DNA from: CAZTVF01 sp964616985
Lineage (GTDB): Bacteria > Planctomycetota > Phycisphaerae > SM23-33
Reading direction: 5' to 3'
Length of the DNA stretch: 14,934 nt
NCBI GenBank assembly: GCA_964616985.1
Contig: CAZTVF010000126.1
Location: forward strand, 1-14,934
Shown: one piece after another, positions 1 to 7,088 of the stretch
Position numbering within the stretch: the first letter of the stretch is position 1
Layout: every line of letters starts with the position of its first letter
The notes under the pieces: generated by a model
Databases searched by the model: none
Told to the model about the DNA's origin: nothing
Seen by the model: only the letters and a program-made list of their open reading frames with translations
Translations under genes and position numbers: made by a program

Positions 1-1113
1 TCGGATCATGTCCGGTCCGATGTGGTCGAGTTGACCGCGGCCGATGCCGACCTCGGCCTGCCCAGCTCGGGCTGGGTGCCGGCGCCGGTGCGCACCGAGC
101 CCGGTCCGGACTTCCACCTGCTCGATGAAGCGACCGGGGCCGTCGTACCGGTCTGGCGCGAGCCGGCGATTGCGGACTCTGCGCGTCGGCCCGCGCAGTT
201 CGTCCGGTTTCTGGCACAGGATGTGCCGGCCCGCGGTTTCCGGCGCTATCGCGTGGTGGCGGGCGAGTACTCCGGTGCCGCGCCGGCCGCGCGGAAGGCT
301 GGCATCCTCGCCGACCATTGTGGCATCGCAAAACTGGGCGATTGGTGCTTCGGCGGCGGGCACGCCCTTGGCGAGGTGATCTACGAAACCATCCCCGGCC
401 CTTTCGGGCGCGAGAAGCTCTGCGGCTGGGGCGGCATCCGGCGCGATTGCGTCTTCGAGCGCACGTCGCTGCGGTTCGGAGTGCCGGAGACGGTGTGGCT
501 GCCCTATGGCTCGGGGCTGCGCCTGCGGGCTGAGTCGCTGCCGGGAAGCCTTCGGTCGCTCACGCTGGATGTGGCATCTTACGACGCTTTGCCGTGGGTG
601 GACCTCCGCTACACGTTGAACAAGGTGCCGAACACGGAGGCGGAAGCGCTCTATGTTGCCTTTCCGCTCTTATCACCGGTCACGGATCACGGTTCACCGA
701 TCACGGTTCACCTCGACCTCCCCGGCGCCGTCATGCGTCCGGGGCTCGACCAGGTGGCCGGAACGGCCACCGACTGGCACAGCATCCAGCACTACTTCGC
801 CGTCGAAAGCGGGGATCGGAACGCGGTTGTCGCCTCGCCCGATATCCCGCTGGTGCAGGTCAACGGTATCAACACCGGCAAGTGGCAGGAGTCGCTGTCG
901 CCGCACAACGGCCTGGTCATGTCCTGGGTGATGAACAATTACTGGTTCACGAACTTCCCGGCGGCCCAGGGGGGCGGATTTTCATGGCGATACCGTCTGC
1001 AAACGAGGCCTGACAATTTCGACCCGGCGGCGGCGGGCCGCTTTGCCCGTGCGGTGCGCCAGCCGCTGGCGGGTTGCGTCATCCCCGTCGCTGGCAGAGG
1101 GAGCGAGGTATGA
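1..1113 (+). CDS. GH38-like (alpha-mannosidase-type) protein, C-terminal part, 5'-truncated by window
   Basis: The frame is open from base 1 to the stop at 1111-1113 (370 residues), so the true start and any catalytic domain lie upstream. The visible part is the beta-sandwich C-terminal half. Near its end is a stretch (NNYWFTNFPAAQGG, then FSWRYRL) typical of GH38 alpha-mannosidase C-terminal domains. Before it come HLDLPGAVMRPG and a segment on loss of control such as DWHSIQHYFAVE, also seen in these domains. GH38 enzymes hydrolyse alpha-mannosides with retention; the nucleophile would be in the missing part, so activity cannot be judged. The stop overlaps the next ATG (ATGA, 1110-1113), placing it at the head of the visible operon. 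Residues encoded by 671-712 are a heptad repeat insert (see repeat entry). Family assignment is moderate: another glycosidase using the same beta-sandwich is possible. Confidence 0.65.
   Translation, partial: SDHVRSDVVELTAADADLGLPSSGWVPAPVRTEPGPDFHLLDEATGAVVPVWREPAIADSARRPAQFVRFLAQDVPARGFRRYRVVAGEYSGAAPAARKAGILADHCGIAKLGDWCFGGGHALGEVIYETIPGPFGREKLCGWGGIRRDCVFERTSLRFGVPETVWLPYGSGLRLRAESLPGSLRSLTLDVASYDALPWVDLRYTLNKVPNTEAEALYVAFPLLSPVTDHGSPITVHLDLPGAVMRPGLDQVAGTATDWHSIQHYFAVESGDRNAVVASPDIPLVQVNGINTGKWQESLSPHNGLVMSWVMNNYWFTNFPAAQGGGFSWRYRLQTRPDNFDPAAAGRFARAVRQPLAGCVIPVAGRGSEV
671..712 (+). repeat. Six tandem 7-bp units (consensus NNTCACS) inside the GH38-like gene
   Basis: Reading from 671, six consecutive heptads are TATCACC, GGTCACG, GATCACG, GTTCACC, GATCACG, GTTCACC. 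All share TCAC at positions 3-6. The array is 42 bp, a multiple of three, so it keeps the frame and encodes LSPVTDHGSPITVH-like residues in a loop before HLDLPG. The same heptad type recurs at 14337-14357. Confidence 0.8.
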
Positions 1114-2237
1114 CCGTCACAAGCGATCAACTCCGTGAGGCCGTCCTGGGATTTGTCCGGCAGCACGCTGTTGCCAAGGCATGCGCCGGCCGCTACCGCT
1201 ATGCGGTCGGTTGCGCCGCGCCAACCCTCTATTCGTCCACCTACGCCGCCATGGCGCGGCATCTGCTGGGCGATCTGGAGGCGCTTCCCGCCGGGGAGCG
1301 CGCGGAGTGGATTGCCTTCCTGCAGGCACACCATGACGACGACGGCTTGTTCCGCGATCCGGTGATGTTCGGCCAGGGCTGGTACAAGGACGACCCGCTC
1401 TGGTGTGGGCGCCCTCACCTGACCTGCCACGTCGTTGCCGCGCTGGCCTGTTTGGGCGTGGTGGCGGCCAAGCCGCTAGCCTGGCTCGACCCGTGGCGTG
1501 ATGTGGATGCGCTGATCCGGTGGCTGGAGGCGCGCGACTGGGGGGCGCAGGTCGCCTGGACCGGCAACGAGATCATGAACGTCGGCGTGCTGCTCCAGTA
1601 CGCGCGCGATTTCCAGAACGATACCCGCGCCGGCAATGCCGTGGCCGTGCTGCTCGAGTGGCTGGCCACGCATCACATCAACCCGGCCACCGGTGTCTGG
1701 GGTGCGGTGGACACGGGCGATCCGAAGTGGCGCAGTCATGCCGTCCAGGCGGCCTATCACTGGTGGCCGCTGTTCTTCTACGACGGCGTGGCGATTCCGC
1801 GCCTTGAGCGTGCCATCGACACCGTGCTCGCCACGCAGAACCCCAGCGGCGGGTTCGGCTGGGGCGTGCACAACCCCTCCGAGCCGTTCATGTCCAGCGC
1901 CTGCGAGGACATCGATTCCATCGATCCGCTCTGCCGGATGATGCGACTCACAGACTACCGCCGCACTGACATCGAGGCGGCACTGACCAGAGCCGCCGAC
2001 TGGGTGCTGACCAACCAGATGCCGGATGGCGGCTTTGTGTTCATCCGTAACGAACCGTTCGAGTATGGGCATGCGCAGCTCCGCGGCGAAGCCACGCGGG
2101 GCGCCATGTTTCCGACGTGGTTCCGCCTGTTGTCGCTGGCGTTGATTGGCAAGTCGCTGCCGGATCATCCGCTCGGGCGAATTCCCTGGGGGTTCGTACA
2201 TTGTCCGGGGATGCAGTCTTGGAGGGGGATAACCTGA
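1110..2237 (+). CDS. Alpha/alpha-toroid (prenyltransferase/squalene-cyclase-repeat-like) protein
   Basis: 375 residues. The ATG at 1110 is chosen over the in-frame upstream ATG at 1074 because it overlaps the previous stop (ATGA) and follows a purine-rich SD (GGCAGAGGGAGCGAGG). At least four helical repeats end in turn motifs of the terpenoid-cyclase/prenyltransferase toroid type: DGLF near residue 78, NPATGVWG near 191, NPSGGFGWG near 244 and MPDGGF near 304. The same (alpha/alpha) barrel is used by several sugar-active enzymes and epimerases. There is no signal peptide and no visible DXDD or DDXXD cyclase or isoprenoid motif, so terpenoid chemistry is unlikely. Its place between a GH38-like protein and a UroD-like protein argues for a role in handling sugar or a sugar-modifying group. 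The exact function is unknown. Confidence 0.7.
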   Translation: MTVTSDQLREAVLGFVRQHAVAKACAGRYRYAVGCAAPTLYSSTYAAMARHLLGDLEALPAGERAEWIAFLQAHHDDDGLFRDPVMFGQGWYKDDPLWCGRPHLTCHVVAALACLGVVAAKPLAWLDPWRDVDALIRWLEARDWGAQVAWTGNEIMNVGVLLQYARDFQNDTRAGNAVAVLLEWLATHHINPATGVWGAVDTGDPKWRSHAVQAAYHWWPLFFYDGVAIPRLERAIDTVLATQNPSGGFGWGVHNPSEPFMSSACEDIDSIDPLCRMMRLTDYRRTDIEAALTRAADWVLTNQMPDGGFVFIRNEPFEYGHAQLRGEATRGAMFPTWFRLLSLALIGKSLPDHPLGRIPWGFVHCPGMQSWRGIT

Positions 2238-3325
2238 TGCTGAAGCGCAACTGGACCGAAGTGCGGGACCGCTACCGGGCCTTCTGGCGCGGCGATCCAC
2301 TCGACCGGCCGCCGGTGATCTTCGACACCATCGGCCCTTGGCGGCACCCGATGTACAACGGCGCGGGGTACGACTACACCCGATACGGCGAGGACATCGT
2401 CGCCTTCTGCCGCGACTTCCGCGCCGTCTGGGAGGCGCGGGCCGCCGTGCCGGACGACACCGTGCCCTGCATCGCCCCGCAGATGGGCGGCGCGATCGAA
2501 GCGGTGCTGCTGGCGGGGGGAATCGAGTGGGGCCCGGAGCTGAGCGTCCTGAAGCCGCACAATCCGCTCGAAGCCTGCGCCGATCTGGGCGCCATCCGCT
2601 TCCGGCGGGACAACCCGTATTTCCAGCGGATATGCCGTGAGCTGGCCTATCTTGCCGGTCAGTCGCGCGGCGAGTTCGGGGTCAACATCGAGGCGTCTAT
2701 GTCGTTGACCACCACCATCTCCCAACTGCGCGGCGGCACGCCGTTAATGTACGACGTGACGGACCGCCCGGACGAGGTCCGCGCCCTGGCCGAGGCGGTA
2801 TTGGAGGCGCTGCTGGCCATGCAGGGCGAGGTGGCGCGCCTGAACCCGCTGCTCAACGGCACCGCCCACCGCTGGCTGAATTACTGGCATCCTGGCACGG
2901 GATTCTGGTTCTCCGAGGACGATGCGGTCATGATGTCGGCCGATATGTATCGCGACCTGTTCCTCGACCTCGACGTGCGGCTGTGCGCCGGCGTCGAGAC
3001 GGCGGTGGCGCACTGGCACACCGTGGGGCTGCATCTGATCCCGGCGCTGCTGGAGATTCCCAACCTGAAGATGATCCAGTTATCGCCCGATCCCAACGGC
3101 CCCGACTTCGAGACGGTGCTCGCGGCCTGCCGGCGCATCGTCGCCGCGGGGCGCAAGGTGTGCTTCCAGATCGGCTACGACGAGAACCTCGTCCGCCGGA
3201 TCTTCGCGGTTCTGCCCCCGGAGTCGTGTCTGTTCTATTTGTCCTGGGCCAGGGATCTACAGGAGAGCGAACGGATCTTGCAGGGGATCGAAGACCTGAC
3301 CAGAAACCACCGGAGAAAACAATGA
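2237..3325 (+). CDS. Uroporphyrinogen decarboxylase (UroD)-like protein, copy 1
   Basis: 362 residues from ATG 2237, which overlaps the previous stop (TGATG) and has the SD GGAGGGGG at 2221-2228. An upstream in-frame ATG at 2117 lies inside the toroid gene and is rejected. The start (LKRNWTEVRDRYRAFWRGD...DRPPV) and the C-terminal half (HWHTVGLHLIPALLEIPNLKMIQLSPDPNG) fit the TIM-barrel UroD superfamily. That family holds true UroD and the corrinoid methyltransferases of the MtaA/MtbA/CmuA kind. The sequence is divergent and sits in a glycosidase operon, not with heme genes, so heme synthesis is unlikely. A methyl-transfer role, for instance on methylated sugars or corrinoid proteins, is plausible but unproven. 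The junction with the next gene is ATGA (3322-3325), implying translational coupling. Confidence 0.75.
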   Translation: MLKRNWTEVRDRYRAFWRGDPLDRPPVIFDTIGPWRHPMYNGAGYDYTRYGEDIVAFCRDFRAVWEARAAVPDDTVPCIAPQMGGAIEAVLLAGGIEWGPELSVLKPHNPLEACADLGAIRFRRDNPYFQRICRELAYLAGQSRGEFGVNIEASMSLTTTISQLRGGTPLMYDVTDRPDEVRALAEAVLEALLAMQGEVARLNPLLNGTAHRWLNYWHPGTGFWFSEDDAVMMSADMYRDLFLDLDVRLCAGVETAVAHWHTVGLHLIPALLEIPNLKMIQLSPDPNGPDFETVLAACRRIVAAGRKVCFQIGYDENLVRRIFAVLPPESCLFYLSWARDLQESERILQGIEDLTRNHRRKQ

Positions 3326-5112
3326 GTATCGACTTGAACGGAACCTGGGACTTCGTCGCTGATCTCGACCCGAAGTACCACGCCATCCACGGCGGATTCC
3401 ACAGGCCGGAGGCGAACCGGCGGCACTGGCTGAACGTGCCGGTGCCGGGCGTGTGGCAGAAGTATGCCGAACGCTACGACATCTTCGAGGGCGTCTGCTG
3501 GTTTGCCCGCGAGTTCGAGGTGGCCGACTTGCCGGCCAACGCGCGATCCCGGCTGCGCTTCGGCGCGGTGAACTACATGGCCAACGTGTACCTCAACGGC
3601 GAAAAGGTCGGCGGCCACGAGGGCGGCTACACGGAGTTCGTGCTGGATGTCACCGGCAAGCTGAAGCCCGGGATGAACCATCTGGCCGTGCAGGTGGACA
3701 ACCGGTCCCTGATCACCAAATGGCCGCCCTGTCTTGGCTATTTCCACTACGGCGGCATCCACCGCGGCGTCTCCCTGGAGATTGCCGCAGGGCCATCCCT
3801 GGCCGATGTGCGCCTGGAGGCCGTTCCGGCAGCGACTGGCTGGGAGCTGGCGATGAGTGGGCGGGTCGAATCAATCGATTCGGAATCGAGGGATTCGAGT
3901 GGGGCCGTGGTGGTGCGCATCTCCAGTGACGGCCTCTCCTGGGAAACGCCCATCGGTCCCGGTGGCGCGCTTGCCGCGCGGGTGCCTTTTTTCGACACGC
4001 CTGCCTGGACGCCGGAGACCCCGAACCTCGTGCCGGTTACGGTCGAACTGCTCGACGCCGCCCGCAGCGTGCTCGACCGCCGGGAGTTCCAGTTCGGCTT
4101 TCGCACCCTCGCCATGCAGGACGGCAAGGTGCAGCTCAACGGCCTGCCCTATCCGCTCAAGGGCGTCTGCTATGTCTACGATTCGCCCGTGACCGGCCTG
4201 GTGATGACGCCGGAACAGATCGAAACCGACCTGCGCCTCATGAAGGAGGCCGGCTGCAACGCCGTCCGCTGTCACTACCCGATGGACGACGCCTTCTACG
4301 CCGCCTGCGATCGGCTTGGCCTGCTGGTGTGGATCGAGCCGCCAGTCTACTGCTACCACCCCGGCGACCAGGAGACCGGCACGCGCTTCGCCGATCCCGA
4401 GTGGCTGGCGTTGGCGCAACAGATGGCCCTCGAGATGATCGCCGTGGCGCGCAACCACCCGAGTGTGGCCATCTACAGCATCGGCAACGAGTGCAATACC
4501 AGGAACCCCGAGGCCGAGGCCTTCTTCCGGCAACTCGCCGCTACCATCCGCGAGGCGGACCCGACGCGGTTGATCTCCTATGCCGCTCTCTACGGCATCG
4601 TCGGCCCCATCACTGACATCGTGGACGTACTTGGCATCAACTCCTACTGGGGGTGGTACGACAAGATCTGGGGCGGCAAGGGGCTGGCACCAGAGGAAGA
4701 GCATTCAGCGGCCACGGTTCGCCATTCCGTGAAGCAAGAGCCGATTGATCTGGCACCAATGCGGAAGATGCTCGACGAGGTGCTGGCGAAGAAACAGAAC
4801 CTGGCCCTGCTGCTGACCGAGTTCGGGGCCGACTCCGTCCCGGGGAGCTACTCGGCCAGCCGTGACATGTGGAGCGAGAACTACCACGCCGACCTGCTGC
4901 GCGAGATCCTCGCCCTGGCGAAGGGCTATCCCCAGATCGTCGGAACCTTCCCGTTCTGCTTCAGCGACTATCGCGACCCCAGCAAGGTGCACAACGGCTA
5001 CTGGAACGAACTGAACCTCAAGGGATTGGTGGATTACCGCCGGAACCGGAAGCTGGCGTTTGCCGCCATTCAGGCGGCTTACCGAGCAACACGGAAAGGG
5101 GAGCGGCCATGA
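3322..5112 (+). CDS. Glycoside hydrolase family 2 protein (beta-glucuronidase/beta-galactosidase-like)
   Basis: 596 residues, close to the usual length of beta-glucuronidases. Start ATG 3322 overlaps the upstream stop and follows CGGAGAAAACA; the longer in-frame extension from 2983 overlaps the UroD-like gene and is rejected. Domain order: N-terminal jelly-roll (about 1-170, with ANVYLNGEKVGGHEGGYTEF), an Ig-like domain (about 175-270), then the TIM barrel. Barrel landmarks are EQIETDLRLMKEAGCNAVRCHYP, the acid/base E390 in SIGNEC and the nucleophile E500 in LLTEFGAD. Both catalytic glutamates are present, so a retaining beta-glycosidase is expected. Substrate (glucuronide, galactoside or other) cannot be read from sequence. 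No signal peptide is seen, implying a cytoplasmic enzyme. Residues near 183-192 contain a duplicated pentapeptide (ESIDS/ESRDS) from a 15-bp repeat. It overlaps the next gene by ATGA. Confidence 0.92.
   Translation: MSIDLNGTWDFVADLDPKYHAIHGGFHRPEANRRHWLNVPVPGVWQKYAERYDIFEGVCWFAREFEVADLPANARSRLRFGAVNYMANVYLNGEKVGGHEGGYTEFVLDVTGKLKPGMNHLAVQVDNRSLITKWPPCLGYFHYGGIHRGVSLEIAAGPSLADVRLEAVPAATGWELAMSGRVESIDSESRDSSGAVVVRISSDGLSWETPIGPGGALAARVPFFDTPAWTPETPNLVPVTVELLDAARSVLDRREFQFGFRTLAMQDGKVQLNGLPYPLKGVCYVYDSPVTGLVMTPEQIETDLRLMKEAGCNAVRCHYPMDDAFYAACDRLGLLVWIEPPVYCYHPGDQETGTRFADPEWLALAQQMALEMIAVARNHPSVAIYSIGNECNTRNPEAEAFFRQLAATIREADPTRLISYAALYGIVGPITDIVDVLGINSYWGWYDKIWGGKGLAPEEEHSAATVRHSVKQEPIDLAPMRKMLDEVLAKKQNLALLLTEFGADSVPGSYSASRDMWSENYHADLLREILALAKGYPQIVGTFPFCFSDYRDPSKVHNGYWNELNLKGLVDYRRNRKLAFAAIQAAYRATRKGERP
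3868..3897 (+). repeat. Two tandem 15-bp units in the GH2 gene
   Basis: GAATCAATCGATTCG is followed at once by GAATCGAGGGATTCG, matching at 12 of 15 positions. Each unit holds GAATC and its inverse GATTC, so both are palindrome-like. The array is in frame and encodes ESIDS then ESRDS, in what should be a loop between beta-strands of the Ig-like domain. Confidence 0.75.
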
Positions 5113-6185
5113 CCAAGCTCGAACGCGTTCTGGCGACCTTGAACCACCAGCCGGTGGACCGCTGCGCCGTGCTGGAACAGCTCAGCTACAACCCGCGCCT
5201 GATCGCCGACTGGACCGGCAAGACCATCGACGGCTTCAACTACACCGTGGACGACATCTGCGCGGTCATCCGCCAGACCTGCGATCTGGTCATGCCACCC
5301 TGCGCTCCGCGCGGCACGGCGCGGGTCACTACGCACGATGGTTTTGTGATCCAGAACGACAACTGGACCGGCTGGCACGTCTCACGGCCGTTCAGTGACG
5401 CCGAGGGCGCGAGGGACTGGTTGCTTGCCCGCACCCGGGCCATCCGCGAGGCCCCTTTCGATCCGGTCCGCGCCCGCCAGGAGTACCGGCGCGGAATGCT
5501 CGATCTGCAGGCGAAGACCGGAGACACGGTCATCCTCAACTTCTCCTGGACCGGCTTCTGTCACCCCTTCGACAGCATGGGCCTTGAGATCTTCACCTTC
5601 TTCCAACTCGACTATCCCGAGGTGCTTAAGGCGTACATGGAGGCGTCGGTGGCCGCGGAACTCCGCCGCGTCCACGCGGTTGCGGACTCGGTCCTGTCGC
5701 CGGTGATCCTCATTCCCGAGGATTTCGCCACCAAGCAGGGGCCGATCTTCGGGCCGGAATTCCTGCACGAGTATCACTATCCCTACATCCGGCAGGTGGC
5801 TGACGCCTGGCACGAGCACGGGGTCAAGGCGCTGTACCACAGCGACGGCAACTGGAAGAAGGTCATCCCTGCTTTGATCGCCTGCCACGTGGACGGCTTC
5901 TACTGCCTCGAACCCAATTGCGGCATGGACATTGTCGAGCTGAAGAACGCCTGGCCGGAGCTGGTCTGGGCCGGCGGGGTCGACGGCGTGGACCTGATGG
6001 AACGCGGCACGCCGGCGCAGGTGAAGGCCGAAGTCCGCCGCCATATTCGCGAAACGCGGGCGCTGCAGACCGGCGGCATGTTCGTGGCCAGTTCCAGCGA
6101 GATTAACCCGCCCATTCCACCGGAGAACTTCCGCGCCATGGTCGAGGCGGTGTGGGAGGAAAGGATCAACCATGCCATTCGCTGA
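5109..6185 (+). CDS. Uroporphyrinogen decarboxylase (UroD)-like protein, copy 2
   Basis: 358 residues from ATG 5109, which overlaps the GH2 stop (ATGA) and follows GGAAAGGGGAGCGG. The opening MTKLERVLATLNHQPVDRCAV is the standard start of UroD/MtaA-type proteins, followed by a barrel with EDFATKQGPIFGPEFLHEY and HGVKALYHSDGN. The segment near H244 (YHSDGN) and C271 (EPNCGMD) sits where corrinoid methyltransferases carry zinc-ligand or active-site residues. I cannot show that zinc binds. This copy is closer to the family consensus than the one at 2237; the two are not recent duplicates by eye. A methyltransferase-like or decarboxylase-like role in the sugar pathway is inferred from context. 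The next start codon (6172) lies inside its 3' end. Confidence 0.8.
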   Translation: MTKLERVLATLNHQPVDRCAVLEQLSYNPRLIADWTGKTIDGFNYTVDDICAVIRQTCDLVMPPCAPRGTARVTTHDGFVIQNDNWTGWHVSRPFSDAEGARDWLLARTRAIREAPFDPVRARQEYRRGMLDLQAKTGDTVILNFSWTGFCHPFDSMGLEIFTFFQLDYPEVLKAYMEASVAAELRRVHAVADSVLSPVILIPEDFATKQGPIFGPEFLHEYHYPYIRQVADAWHEHGVKALYHSDGNWKKVIPALIACHVDGFYCLEPNCGMDIVELKNAWPELVWAGGVDGVDLMERGTPAQVKAEVRRHIRETRALQTGGMFVASSSEINPPIPPENFRAMVEAVWEERINHAIR

Positions 6186-6246
6186 AGGCCAATCCCTATC
6201 GCCGCGCGTCACGCCGGAGCTTCTGCACCCCTGTCCCCCCGAATAA
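6172..6246 (+). pseudogene. 5' stub of the next operon gene, truncated after 24 codons
   Basis: ATG 6172 follows a very strong SD (GGGAGGAAAGG, 6154-6164) and overlaps the end of the UroD-like gene by 14 nt, as the other operon junctions overlap. Translation gives MPFAEGQSLSPRVTPELLHP and then reaches TAA at 6244-6246. The break coincides with TGTCCCCCCGAATAA at 6232, which looks like an insertion-sequence end. The gene was probably interrupted there. The original product cannot be identified from about 20 residues; the oxidoreductase-like remnant ending at 8502 is a candidate for its other end. Confidence 0.55.
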
Positions 6247-6632
6247 TTCCGTCGCGGCCGTGGGATAAGGACTTACGGCAGGTTGCCATCGAAGGCCGTT
6301 CGTGCTATCGGGGACGCATGAATACCGTCGGCAGCGTCTTTTGGAACCTTCGGAACGGGCTTGGATGCATCGTCGAGCTGCTCGGGTACTTCCTGCGTTT
6401 CATTGCAGTGTTCCTCCGCACCCGCGCATCACTGGCCGCCCGGCTGCTCGCCGCCGAGAGCCAACTGTCCGTGTACAAGCGGCGGACAGAGCAGAAGGGC
6501 TCTCCCAGGCCCAGGTTCACCGCCGGATTTCGACTGCTATGGGTCGTCTTGTCCAAGTCGTGGGCGCCTTGGCAGGCTGCTGCCCAGTTGATGAAGCCGG
6601 CGACGGCTTGGAGGGTGTATCTGGCGGTGTAG
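6232..6632 (+). mobile_element. Insertion sequence left-end remnant
   Basis: It starts at a candidate left terminal repeat, TGTCCCCCCGAATAATTCC at 6232. About 70 bp of non-coding leader follow, then the truncated transposase gene at 6318. The catalytic region and the right end are absent from this stretch. A candidate opposite end containing TTCGGGGG lies at 7869-7876. Boundaries are approximate. Confidence 0.45.
6318..6632 (+). pseudogene. N-terminal fragment of an rve-type (integrase-core) transposase
   Basis: 104 codons from ATG 6318. The segments LLRF-like LGYFLRFIAVFLRTRASLAA, LLAAESQLSVYKRR, RPRFTAGFRLLWVVLSK and AAQLMKPAT match the N-terminal helix-rich part of transposases common in planctomycete-type genomes. 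In these, a KPAT-(V..W) helix is followed by a basic linker and a DDE (rve) catalytic core. Here the likeness stops just after MKPAT, and a TAG follows eight codons later with no DDE core. The fragment is therefore non-functional and marks mobile DNA at the operon break. IS family is not resolved. Confidence 0.6.
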
Positions 6633-6681
6633 CCGCCCGACACGCAGGCGAACTACGAAGTCGCCTTGCAGGAATGGGCCA

Positions 6682-6825
6682 TCAGGAAGAGTGCGGTTGA
6701 TGGGCGGGGGCGGGATCGTCACCGCTGTTGTCGCCCCGCAGGTAGTAGACGTGGCCCCGGTAGAACTTCTTGTAGCAGCCACGTGCCTTGTACCAACTGA
6801 GTTGACGGGGGCCATCGGCGATCAT
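6682..6825 (-). pseudogene. 47-codon stub resembling a recombinase/integrase N-terminus
   Basis: On the - strand, ATG at 6825-6823 overlaps the stop of the 88-aa gene (ATGA). The product begins MIADGPRQLSWYKARGCYKK, followed by FYRGHVYYLRGDNSGDD and then a low-complexity tail to TGA. The aromatic and basic pattern (WYKAR, KKFYRG, VYYL) resembles the arm-type DNA-binding N-terminus of tyrosine recombinases in planctomycete-like genomes. At 47 residues it lacks any catalytic domain. The expected continuation seems to lie on the opposite strand just beyond it (6633-6700; see findings). It could instead be a complete small protein. Confidence 0.4.
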
Positions 6826-7088
6826 GCGTCCTGCTCCGAGTCGGCGTCGGCGGGGACATTCAGAACGTCTTCGATTTCCCTCTCCTTCTGTTGGAGGGCG
6901 GCGATGAGCCTCTTCAAGTTCCGCAAGGTGGTGGCTGCGTAATCATCAGCGGTCTGATGCGGAGGTCGGGTTGTTGCGATGCCGCTCATGCCCCCGGATG
7001 TACAAGATATCAAAACCTTCTGGCCCCGGCGACGGGGCTTGCCGCCCTTGGCATCCGGAGGGGTTGGGGACTGGTTGGAGGTGGTCAT
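6822..7088 (-). CDS. Small hypothetical protein with C-terminal coiled coil (88 aa)
   Basis: Start ATG at 7088 overlaps the methyltransferase stop (ATGA) and its own stop overlaps the next - strand start, so it is the middle gene of a coupled set. The N-terminal half is basic and proline/glycine-rich (KGGKPRRRGQK), likely disordered or nucleic-acid-contacting. Residues about 50-75 (TLRNLKRLIAALQQKEREIEDVL) form a strong amphipathic helix, probably a dimerising coiled coil. The tail is acidic. I do not recognise the family. Its place between a methyltransferase and a recombinase-like stub suggests a mobile-element accessory protein. Confidence 0.6.
   Translation of the reverse strand: MTTSNQSPTPPDAKGGKPRRRGQKVLISCTSGGMSGIATTRPPHQTADDYAATTLRNLKRLIAALQQKEREIEDVLNVPADADSEQDA

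Noticed and set aside
1476..2300. 274-codon - strand frame opposite the toroid gene
   Set aside because: Arg/His/Val-rich low-information translation, no SD, fully covered by a coupled + strand gene with recognisable repeats.
3871..4704. 277-codon - strand frame opposite the GH2 gene
   Set aside because: Shadow of the GH2 coding sequence; the + strand contains both catalytic glutamates.
5382..6212. 276-codon - strand frame opposite the second UroD-like gene
   Set aside because: No motifs; the + strand UroD-like protein explains the codon pattern.
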